Below are positions 50,777 to 59,755 of a stretch of 64,000 bases of DNA, one piece after another. The notes below the pieces were generated by a model. The model ran no database searches. It worked only from the letters and a program-made list of their open reading frames with translations, and was not told where the DNA came from. The position numbers and the translations under genes were made by a program. Source of the DNA: Sporisorium sorghi (taxonomy: Eukaryota > Basidiomycota > Ustilaginomycetes > Ustilaginales > Ustilaginaceae); assembly GCA_023212695.1 (NCBI GenBank), contig JALCCG010000043.1:8039-72038 (forward strand), written 5' to 3'. Within the stretch, counting starts at the first letter, position 1; every line of letters starts with the position of its first letter.

Positions 50777-51753
50777 TCAGAACCCGTCCGAGCTGGAACT
50801 GCCCAAGCTCAATTGTCTGCCCCACTCCTTGCGTTCATCTTCATGCCCGCCCGACCTAGATGTGCCACTTCCCAGGCTCAACTGTCTTGCCCACTCCCTT
50901 CGATCATCTCTTTCCAGGCTCAAATCTCCTGCCCATTCCCTTCGCTCACCTAAGTGGCGTTCCATGGCGAGCGTTCTGGCAACCTCCCTTTGTCGTTCAA
51001 TAGCGGCACCGCGTTCCATGGAGAGCTTTCTGGTGAGTTCCCATTGTCGTGCCATGGCAGCGGGGCTTTGGGCGCGTTCTTTGGCAAATTCGTGGACCAG
51101 CTTTTGCACCATGGCAGACCTGACCCCTGGATTGGGAACTCCCCAAAAGTGCCGATAAGGGGACTTCTTCTTGATGAGTCGAAGGAATCTAGCGGCATCA
51201 ATAATGACAAGATGTGAGAATCAGCTTGCTCGCCGAAGACCTAGTTTGTTCAAGAATCGAGGATGATTACTTGCATGCTCTTTCCATTGTGTTGTTGGGC
51301 TTTTCCCCTATCGAAGCGAAGCGATGAATTGGAATGATCACCGAAAGAAATTGGGTCAATGTGCTGATCCTGTATGGCAAAAGCGCGGACCCGACTTACT
51401 CATTCCCAAACTTCTCGCTGAGATACAACAATGAATGCAAAGCAAGTGTCAGAGCAGGCTTGTGCGACAGTGTTGCGGGAAGGGATGAGCACTGCTTGAA
51501 AAGCTTACGCGTAGAAGTCCTTAACAATGCCCTCGCCTCGTGTTTTCAAAAAGTTGACCCAAGCCGTGGGGTCTCCGTGCTCCTGAGACGACCCAGTATC
51601 AAAAAACCTATCGGATTCGTCCCAAAGATGTTTAATAAGCTTATTTCCAGCTAGAACTTGATTTTTGACTTCAATCGTCATAGGCGGGGCTGCGTGAGCG
51701 AGGCCGAAGATGGTAAGGAAGATCGTGAAAGTGAGGATGTGGAAGGGCTTCAT
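50777..51753 (-). CDS. Cluster gene K, secreted protein with repeated LSLG motif
   Basis: Exons read 51509-51753, 51400-51417 (18 nt), 51275-51307 (33 nt) and 50777-51188, all in phase 2, giving about 235 residues. The third intron starts with GC (GCAAGT), and only this choice keeps the frame and restores the family junction HNGKS-x-FL. The signal peptide is MKPFHILTFTIFLTIFGLAH. The core reads IKHLWDESDRFFD and AWVNFLKTRGEGIVKDFY. The last exon has FLRLIKKKSPYRHF and MVQKLVHEFAKER. About five repeats follow, such as RREWAGDLSLER and RKEWGRQLSLGS. There is no cysteine in the mature protein. It appears intact. The repeated motif makes it the best copy for testing what the C-terminus binds. Confidence 0.78.
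50780..51040 (-). repeat. Imperfect W...LSL repeats in the K protein
   Basis: Five related segments follow one another in the C-terminal third of K: RQWELTRKLSMER, RQREVARTLAMER, RREWAGDLSLER, RREWARQLSLGS and RKEWGRQLSLGS. Spacing varies from 15 to 23 residues, so this is an old, diverged expansion, unlike the fresh array in gene I. Confidence 0.75.
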
Positions 51754-52216
51754 GGCTGGTCAGGTCAACAGAGGTGAGATAGTGAGCGAAAGAAGGAAGT
51801 GGTTGTGGGCAATGAACCTGCGACTTTAAGTACTCTTGCTCAGCCTCCTCGAAACTCTGCTTGACGAGACAGCGAATGAAGTGGCAGCGAATGAAGTGGC
51901 AGCGAGTTTGTGCTATCCTCTGGTGGGGCTTTACGCTCAGAAAAAAAAACCTCTCGCTGCGCGGAGCCTGTGCCACAGTTAATGAGGCTGTGCCGCTGTT
52001 AATGAGAAGGTGACACGTTCAGCGTGTGATACTGCTAGTTGGCGTGCTAGTGGAAGAGCGCCACCATTTTGTACGAGAAGTTGCCAGAATGCCAGAGAGC
52101 GCGTTGAAATGAAAAGGCTGGTGCCGAGCGGGTTCAGTAAGCTCACTGGCGTCGCCGGTTGCATGCCATTTTCCTTCATGTCGTTGACTGACCGGGCGTC
52201 GCTCTAAGAGTTTGGT
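51754..52216. other. Upstream region of cluster gene K
   Basis: This holds the K promoter. The sequence GCGACTTTAAGTAC near 51822-51835 (minus strand GTACTTAAAGTCGC) recurs almost unchanged next to the truncated copy L (53790-53803). A short direct repeat of GCGAATGAAGTGGCA lies near 51871-51903. Confidence 0.5.
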
Positions 52217-52716
52217 TAACGTGTTTCACGTAGATGAGGAATTCACGTAGATGTGGAATTTTTACACAATATAGCCATGTGCAGCCACTTTTTAAAAATG
52301 GACCATGATCACTTCAACAGCATTTTTGTTAGTGGCACAAGTCTCAGCACATCCTATACAACGACATGGGCTTGTAGCCTGGATGTCAATGAATGTGCAC
52401 ATACCAATATCAGGCATGGTTGAGTTGCAGCCATTGCCAAAAAATGTGAAGTAAGAAAAAAGTCAATTTTGGCTGACACTGTAGCAGCACATGTTTACTT
52501 GTTCGCATTTTTGGCTTCTTTGGATCGGCGATATACTCATATGACCATAGTAGCATACTCTCAGACATAGTATCTACGTGCCTTGAAGGTTTGAGGTTCA
52601 TTGGAGGACTTTGTACTAATGGTCAGGAGCCTTTGAAGTGATCATGGTCCAGTTTAAAAAAGTGGCTGCACACAGCTATATTGTGTAAAAATTCCACATC
52701 TACGTGAAACACGTTA
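52217..52716. mobile_element. Non-autonomous element related to the pogo-like transposon
   Basis: TA at 52217-52218 and 52715-52716 flank about 496 bases whose ends are inverted repeats of roughly 85-100 bases. The left arm runs to about 52317 and the right arm starts near 52632. The left arm has a 17-bp duplication (AATTCACGTAGATG region). The outer 37 bases of the right end match the right end of the pogo-like element (42082-42118). There is no coding capacity. It is therefore a MITE that the same transposase could have moved. Confidence 0.82.
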
Positions 52717-53320
52717 GTGTTGTAACATGCTGCTGTTCCATTCTGTGCCCCATAAAAGAAGTGTTGTTTCGAATACCTTGTGCGATGTACAGCGCCAGCT
52801 GTATGAGGTGAACCCTCGCAAAACTCAGTCAAGTCTGGCAACCATCGAGGCGGTCGCATCATTCCCTTGCCCACTGTGGGCCAACAATTCGTGCATGGTG
52901 GGAGCGGAGGTCTCTGAGGGCGTCGCTTTTCGATTCAGCGTCACTCGCAGCATGCCGGAACAAAATGATTGCGGCCAATTCCTGTGATGAGGCCTGCAAG
53001 CTCAAAGAGACTACTTGCCCGCCAGGAAGGGGGCTGGTCGGGCGCAAGAACTTGATATTACCAGTGAGGGAGTAGAGTGGGCACGACGCGATGACCAGCC
53101 TAGCGGCAACGAAAAGAGATGATAGTGGAAGAGAAGAGGCCCACGACTATATGAAATTTATGCACGAAGGTGGGAGGCGAGTTCCGCTCGCTCGGACCTT
53201 CTCGCCCTTTCCCACAGATTAGACACTGACGAGACGATCTCTCTAGTCACAAACGTGAGGGAATGGCAAGCAGAGGCTGTGGTGGCCATCAACGGCATGT
53301 CTACGACAAAACCTTGCCTT
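52717..53320. other. Region between the MITE and truncated gene L
   Basis: About 600 bases without a recognised gene. They include the 3' flank of L. Short frames here lack family motifs. Confidence 0.45.
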
Positions 53321-53761
53321 TCAATGCCAAGCCGAGCTGGATCCTCCGCCTCCAAGGCTTAGTTCGTTTGCCCATGCCTTTCGCTCTTGCATGACGCGCT
53401 CTTTTTTGATCAGATACGTGCGGAAATTCGTGATCAACGCATGCGAAAGGGCCATTCTAGGCTCTGACAAGCGTGGTTGGTACGTGACCTTGTTCTTTTC
53501 TGTGAAAGACAAGGCTCGGAGGAACCTAGCAATACCAACGCGGACTAAATGTGAGAAAGAGCCTGCTCGACAAGGATCTGACTAGCTGAAGAGTCCGAGG
53601 AATGACTTACCTGTTTCTTCCTTGACGGTTTGCCCGTTCTCTGTGGAAGCAGGTTGGAACGGATAATGAACAAACTGTCAATGCCTCCCCTCCGAGTGAT
53701 GCTGGTGAACAGCAGGGGCAATAAGACGACTTACATCCGTTCAGGATTGTTGTCCACAATG
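53321..53761 (-). pseudogene. Cluster gene L, group-2 copy lacking exon 1
   Basis: Three of the four expected exons are present in phase 2: 53735-53761 (27 nt), 53611-53640 (30 nt) and 53321-53525. The last exon opens RFLRALSFTEKNK, has LSHALITNFRTYL, and ends with a good group-2 motif, RKAWANELSLGGGG. Upstream of the first mini-exon there is only an acceptor (GGTTAG) and then, about 30 bases further, the sequence GTACTTAAAGTTGC. The same sequence lies upstream of the start codon in K. Exon 1, with the signal peptide and most of intron 1, is therefore missing, probably by one deletion. The remnant cannot be secreted. Confidence 0.72.
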
Positions 53762-54657
53762 CTAACCGACGAGATCTGGTCTGGACGTGCAACTTTAAGT
53801 ACAATCGCCAAGCTTCCCTTCAGACCTGCTCGACGAAGCGAATCACATCGAGACCGACATAGCGCGCACCCAGGGACCGATTGTTTAGAGTCTGTTATTG
53901 AGAGGGTGAAGGCTTTTGCTCTGAGAGCAGAGCAACTCCTATTCAGCAGGCTTTTTCCGTCTAGCTCGTTGATTTGCTTGTTGGCGAGAAAGCGTCCATA
54001 TTCTGCGTGAAGTCACGAACGTTTGAGTGGGTCGAGCGCTCGTGACCAACATTAATAGGACGTTGTCACAGGCCGAAAAGCTTCCGTGACTGCTCGTACA
54101 TCGTCGTAGCTGCACCGGTCTATGTTCGGCGTTTCAGGTGCTTATCATAGTAACGCTGTTGTTGCATTGTGCGCTTTGCATTGTGCGCTCTACCACAAAA
54201 GGCATCTTTCTTGGCACTCGAGTTGTGACAGCTCGCGCATGGTGTCGTCGCAGCCGAACGTTGCTGATGTCCATGCTCGTCAACAAAATTTGTATGCATC
54301 CAAGGAGCATTGTGGCGGTAGCATCACCTTTTGGCCTTTGTGCTCCCTCTCAACACTGTCCGAAGTTCAGCACAAGGTGGGAGAGATGATCTCAGTAATG
54401 CCACGCTTCATAGAGCTGCATACTTTTGTTGCGGGCCTCTTTGCGGTATCACATGCACTACCTCAGCTGCCCATGTGACCGCTGTTCGACCCACACGGCT
54501 CGACGTGTCGGAGTTGTGACGGAGCCTAACTCCGTCGCCGCCTCCATGCCTGTCTCACACTTAAAACTCGTGCGAGAGGGCCAAAGCCTCCTGGATTGCG
54601 AAATGAAAAGTTGAACGCCGACAGCGGTGGCTCGGTGACTTTCTACATGGACGCTGT
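53762..54657. other. Region between cluster genes L and M
   Basis: It begins with the promoter remnant of L (53790-53803). The remaining 850 bases, up to the stop of M, contain no supported gene, repeat or RNA. Confidence 0.5.
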
Positions 54658-55471
54658 TCAATGATCGCTGTCGCTACCGCTAGTGTCAGGAGGAGTGAGG
54701 CTGTGGTGCTCTTCTACACTGGCGTCTCTGATGTGATCGCTCGTGCTAGAACCAGGCAGACCAAGGCTAGGGTTCTCCGCTGAGATCGTTCCATATTTCT
54801 CCTCGATTTCCTTTTGGTAGCGCAGTTCATCTTCAGCGAAGCGTCTGATCAACTCGAAAGCCAATCTACGCTCAACGTCGTCGGTGAGCTCGTACGCGTT
54901 CTTGTTCTCGAAGCGAACGGCTTGTAGGAACCTGTCGACATGCGCTTCGACTGAACGTCAGAATGAGTTCACGTCTGGGACACATTGGGGTTGCGGCTAA
55001 TCACGTACCTGTCTTTGCCGTGTTCGATCGCTTGAACGCTGCAAATTCACAGTTGGGATGGCTCCACACAAGGTCAGCCCGTGAGCTGGCTGTGCATGGA
55101 TACAGCGGAGAAGCGACTTACCCATCACGATCGTGGGGAAACTCATCCCTGAGGTGCAATAGCAAGTGCGAAAGACGTCAGGACAGTGATCGAAAAGCTT
55201 CATTTGGATCAGGCCGTGGAAATCGATGTTACCTGTAAAAATCGTCGACGATGCTCTCACCATCGTTGTACAGGAACATCCCCCAACGAAGCGCTTTGGA
55301 ATTCAATGTTGGATACAGCTCGTGGCTAAAGACGTCCTTGCTAGCTTGGCCCCACAAATGCTTGACGACATCGTCGCCAGCTTGCACCGCTTCGGGCATC
55401 GGCGGTGTCGCGAACACGACGCTAAGGATGGCAGAGAGAGCGCTGAGTAGAATACGAAAGAAGCCCTTCAT
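54658..55471 (-). CDS. Cluster gene M, secreted protein, group 2
   Basis: Exons read 55233-55471, 55122-55148 (27 nt), 55009-55038 (30 nt) and 54658-54931, all in phase 2, giving about 189 residues. I start at the ATG at 55471, which leads into the signal peptide MKGFFRILLSALSAILSVVF. The core reads VVKHLWGQASKDVF and RWGMFLYNDGESIVDDFY. The mini-exons give DEFPHDRD and VQAIEHGKD. The last exon opens RFLQAVRFENKN and has LAFELIRRFAEDEL. The C-terminus is acidic and Ser-rich, and the LSLG motif is reduced to SLGLPGSS at best. There is no cysteine in the mature protein. It is the last small copy before the larger gene N and appears intact. Confidence 0.77.
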
Positions 55472-56904
55472 GGCCGGCTGCCTTTTACAAAAGGACGAGG
55501 AGCAGACAGAGTGGTAGCGGTCGAAGGGAAGCGGCAGCGAAAGAACCGCAAGTTTGGTCAAAGTGCATGTTCGTGCAGAACCACGGAGCTCTTTGACGCT
55601 TTGAGAGTGCGTGGAACACCTTCATATCGGACTCGAATCGTTCTCACGAGGGAGGGACAGTTGCCACCGACTCTTGCGGTTTGTGAGAAAGTTTGCAGTG
55701 GGACCAGAGGGACCAGAGGCAGAGCTCGCATGTCCTCGCTGAGCAGCGATGAAGGGCTCCGTTGTCACTCGACCTTCGTCTCCACCAGCATTTCCTCGTT
55801 GGTTTGCCGGTCGTTGACCGGCAAGGTGTGGGTTTTGTGTGCGGTCCCGCCAATTCTGTAACTTGGATATGAAATGCCCACCCCTCGACGCTCGACCATC
55901 GAAGTCTCGCGCAGCGGGACCACGAACAAGTGGGACGTGCTCTCCCGCACGAGTCAATTGCATTTTGAGGTGGCCTACAGCTCTCTCCTCCCTCGCAATC
56001 ATGCCGCGCTTCTGCGCTACAGTGCGCTGAAGCTTTCCTGCGTCGCCAAACATGCTCGCTTCTAGAACACTTGGAATGGAGGCCCTCCTTCTCGGTAGTG
56101 CTCTCTGAGCCTTAGCTATGTTCGTGTTCATGCACTTGGCTGTGTCCTGATCCAAGGACCAGCATCGGCCCACAAGTGGCTCTTTGAGCGACTCTCATTC
56201 GACCGACGCATCGGAGCTGCGAGGCTCGCTCACGGCTGTCGCCTAGTCATCGTCCGCCTCATGTTCTACCACGGCAAATGGTGCCAAAGGCGAGCAACTC
56301 GAAAAGTGGGTTTGCACACGCTAGTTATCGATCTGGCGAACCGGCAAGAGCGGGACACCGGCCTTACGTCGATCCGATCAGCCCGCTCGTCATCGCATTT
56401 AGGACTTAGGATCGGTCGACGTCGAGCAAGCCACCGTTAGTTGGAAAGCTTCAACGGTAATGAAGGATTCTCTGTGATTACAGAATGGTCGAAACTTCAA
56501 GAGGGAAGGTTAGGCGCTGAAGAGCGAAATGGACGTGATGAGGAGGTCTTTCTTCACGTGGCGCAGTCGGACCATCGCAGGCCGATCTGCAGTCGGAACA
56601 CGGTCTTCAAGGTCCGGTCACATGCTGCGCCGGTTTTGAGTGAGAGATCACGCAAGATGTGAGCGGCGTTGATCTTCTCTTGCTGCGCCTAGCTAGCCGC
56701 GCCGATCCGGACTGCCTTTGGCTCAGTCGAAGTCGCTCGCAGAGGGCAGGACAGCGACTCTCGAAAGAATAAAAGGTGAGCTGCGATGCGCTCGCTCAAG
56801 CTTTCCCCTCACCTTCGCTGATCTGCAAGAACTCTAATTCGCACTCTTTTACAATCAAGAACTCCCCCCTTCTCTCTCTCTCTCTTCTATCCATCATCGA
56901 AGCT
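55472..56904. other. Divergent region between cluster genes M and N
   Basis: These 1433 bases separate two divergent genes. A TATA-like GAATAAAAGG lies near 56767-56776, about 130 bases before the N start, and is followed by a CT-rich leader. A short duplicated GGGACCAGA lies near 55700-55717. I find no further gene, although several short open frames overlap. Confidence 0.5.
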
Positions 56905-58422
56905 ATGCCGCTGCGAACACTCGTTTCCATCGCGCTGATCTCGCTTGCATTCGTGCAGCTGACTCACAGCGTAGGCGTTGACGGCAGCCACACCTCTCTC
57001 GACGCATTCGATGAAAGCGGTGTCGCCGATGACGCGATCACTCCCAGCCCCCGAGGCAGACACGATGTCTCGCCGGAGGTGGACATGAACTCTCCTCGTC
57101 GCGAAGGTTCGATGCTTTCGCACATCCCTCGACCGCCTCCTGTGTTGACTCGTCGACCGAATTCGGGAGTGCTCCGAATGAGGGAGCCCCAAATGCAAGC
57201 TCCGCCGGCCCACGATGTCAAGATGGAGCCACCTCAACCGCACCCCATGCTCGCTAATCTGCGCGCTCAAGCAAAGCCTGAGGGACCCGAGTCGCACTCT
57301 GTGCTAGGACCCATGCACGACCAAGTGCTCGACAGGGGTAAAAACAAGATGCGTAGGTCGCGAGAAGACGAGGACGATGTCATGTCTGCACAACAGCGCG
57401 CCGAAGCAGCACGTAGGAGGAGGATGCTTCTTCGCAGTGATTCTGCTGGTAGGGCTCGGAAGATGCGCCACATCGATGAAGGTAGCTCGCGACCTTTTGC
57501 CGAGCAGCCATCTCTGCCTCTTGGTCAACGAGCTGATGTGCCCACTCGACAGCCGGTGATCCTCGAAGGAATCCCAATTACTGACCAGTTTGCTGCACAC
57601 GCGCAGCAAGGTGCTCCTGCCAATCTGGCACCCGACACGTACCTCAACCACCTCTTCCAGTCGTACCATTCGTTCCCGCAATCTGGTCTCGCGCCTCAAG
57701 GACCAACGTTCGACTTCCACGGTCTGCGATACGGACACTTCCCCGCCACTGAGCCTCTAGCAGACCCGCCGGCTTTCCACTCGGGAGATCCTCACGCTGG
57801 CGCAGCATCGGTGCTACGCCCAGCAGACGTGCGCTGGACGTTTGGGCAGGTGGAACAGCGACGAATGGCGACGTTGATGGCACACAATAATCAGAACACG
57901 GTGGCGATCCGAAAGACGATGGCGGACGAAGCCGCTCGACTGTACCGAATGGAGGCGGACAAGATCCGGGAAGAGATCGAGACGCACAGCCGACTGCCGC
58001 TGGATACGTCGGAAGATTGGCGAAACTGGATGGGCAAGGAAGGGGCCAACACGTTGCTTTATCGAATTGCCAAGTGAGTAGAGAGGTTTGGGTGACGTCG
58101 ACAAGAGATTGAGCAGGATGCTGACCGCATCTGGATTGATATTTGGACTTGCAGCTTCGGCTTGCCCAAGGCAGCTGTGACTGGTCGAGAACGGTAAGTG
58201 GATGAGGTACTTGGCTTTGTTACTTGTTGAGAGCTTCTGCTGACACTAGTGTTGATCGAATCGTTCGAAACGCGCAGACTGGCTCTGGGACTGTACGGCA
58301 GCGACCTGTCCAAGCTGACGACGATCCCACTCTACAACGAGCACGAAAAATGGGCAGCCAACCTGCTGGTGGCTTGGTGGACCAACAACATCGATCAAGC
58401 GCTCCGAGTCGGTCTGCACTAA
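56905..58422 (+). CDS. Gene N, long secreted protein with the cluster's splice pattern
   Basis: Exons read 56905-58073, 58155-58193 (39 nt) and 58278-58422, with both introns in phase 2, giving about 450 residues. I start at the ATG at 56905, which leads into the signal peptide MPLRTLVSIALISLAFVQLT. Residues 25-300 are polar and look disordered, with basic patches (KNKMRRSREDEDD, AARRRRMLLR). Near residue 340 begins a helical region: RRMATLMAHNNQNTVAI and EEIETHSRLPLD. Exon 1 ends DWRNWMGKEGANTLLYRIA, recalling the AWHTFL..GAGIVDEYYA end of exon 1 in J. The last exon reads LALGLYGSDLSKL and ANLLVAWWTNNID. It resembles a long effector with the small cluster domain at its end. Membership of a named smut family such as Eff1 is possible but unproven. 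Confidence 0.72.
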
Positions 58423-58480
58423 AAGCTCTTTGGTAGATCTGCATTGCGAACGTCGATCGTGGTATAAGTAGCGTACACTC

Positions 58481-59335
58481 TCAAAGATGAGCCTTCCAAA
58501 AGTCGACGCCCGAGGCGAAGGCCTTCTCGAAGGCCTCCTTGACCTGTTTGTCGGCCAAGTTGGGCCTTGCTGCGAATCCATGTACCGTGTTCGGGTAGAA
58601 GATGAATTGATGCGCCGGTTTGTCGCCTGCCTCGGCCCACTGCTTCTCGACCTCTTTGGCGTACTGCTGAGAGAAAATGGGATCCTCCTCGGCGCAGTTG
58701 AAGAGGATGGGGTTCTTGATCGCCGCCACATCGGCCTTGGTAATCATACTCGGGTGATTGGCCACCGAAACATCGATATGTCCCGTCGCATTGAGCGCAA
58801 CCACCAGCTTGCCGCCATAGCAGTACCCGACCCCGCCAAGCCTGGCATACCCATGCGACGCCTTGAGCTGCTCGATCCACTTCTTGACCTTAGGAATCTT
58901 AAACGCCGGCAAGTTGCGCGCAAAGAACGGCCCGGCAGCCGCAAACGCCGCCCCGACCTTGAGCTTGGTCCACACCGAGGCAGCCTGCATATCGGCCGCC
59001 GTCGACGGCGCCACACTCATCGCCTCCTCGCTGATCCCGCCGCCGTTGAACACGTCCGGCACGTACACGGTCAGGCCCGTGGCGTCCGCGATCTGGTCCG
59101 GGATCAGCTTGTTGTTCGCCAGCTTGAGCCCGAAAGCGTCGTAGAAGTAGATGATCGCCTTTGTAGCACTGTCGGAGGAAGGGTTGGCGGGAGTGGCGAC
59201 GTAGGCGTCGAAGCCGTGGATGGACTCGATCTTGCCTCGAGGCTCGCCAGGGATGCGGAAGCCGCTCACGCAGTGCACGCAGAAGCCTGGGCCGGCGGCA
59301 GCGTTGTCCTTGGTTTCAGCGTTGATGGCAGCCAT
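58481..59335 (-). CDS. Dienelactone hydrolase family protein
   Basis: The product has 284 residues from the ATG at 59335 (MAAINAETKDNAAAGPG); the frame upstream to 59500 has no family likeness. It is an alpha/beta hydrolase of the dienelactone hydrolase family. The nucleophile Cys sits in GGVGYCYGGKLVV, the Asp in FNCAEEDPIFSQQ and the His in NTVHGFAARPN. An early strand reads KAIIYFYDAFGLKLANN. Fungal members of this kind are cytosolic esterases whose substrates are mostly unknown. No signal peptide or membrane span is present. Length is standard, and the triad is complete, so activity is expected. Confidence 0.9.
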   Translation of the reverse strand: MAAINAETKDNAAAGPGFCVHCVSGFRIPGEPRGKIESIHGFDAYVATPANPSSDSATKAIIYFYDAFGLKLANNKLIPDQIADATGLTVYVPDVFNGGGISEEAMSVAPSTAADMQAASVWTKLKVGAAFAAAGPFFARNLPAFKIPKVKKWIEQLKASHGYARLGGVGYCYGGKLVVALNATGHIDVSVANHPSMITKADVAAIKNPILFNCAEEDPIFSQQYAKEVEKQWAEAGDKPAHQFIFYPNTVHGFAARPNLADKQVKEAFEKAFASGVDFWKAHL

Positions 59336-59755
59336 GATTTCTTTCGTCGTTTTCTGGTAGGTAGGGCCTGCGTTTGTCTGTGGTGATGGTGGTACAGAGA
59401 GAAGGTTGCGTTGACGGCTGAGGCAAAGCCTGAGCTGCTTTGCCGTATTCGACAGGAGAGTGCAGTTGAGCTGCAGGAGAAAATCCCGCGTGAAATCCAA
59501 TTTTTAGCCACTTTTTTTTTTTTTTTCGGGCCGAAGCGGCCGAAGCCACGTCGCAATTTATTGATGAGCAGAATGCAGATGCCGGTGTAACAACCACCAA
59601 AAAAATCGCCTGTCACGCACAGCTGTTCGCACAAGGTCGCACGACCCTTCATCGTGTCCCACCATCAACTCTGCAACGCATTTCCATCACGATGCAGGCC
59701 TCGACAACGTAGACTACGCCTGGTGTCTTCTATCGCAGGTGCTATCGATCGCGAG
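59336..59755. other. Divergent promoter region
   Basis: About 420 bases separate the starts of the hydrolase and the phosphodiesterase. A 15-nt T run lies at 59512-59526. No gene is seen. Confidence 0.5.
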
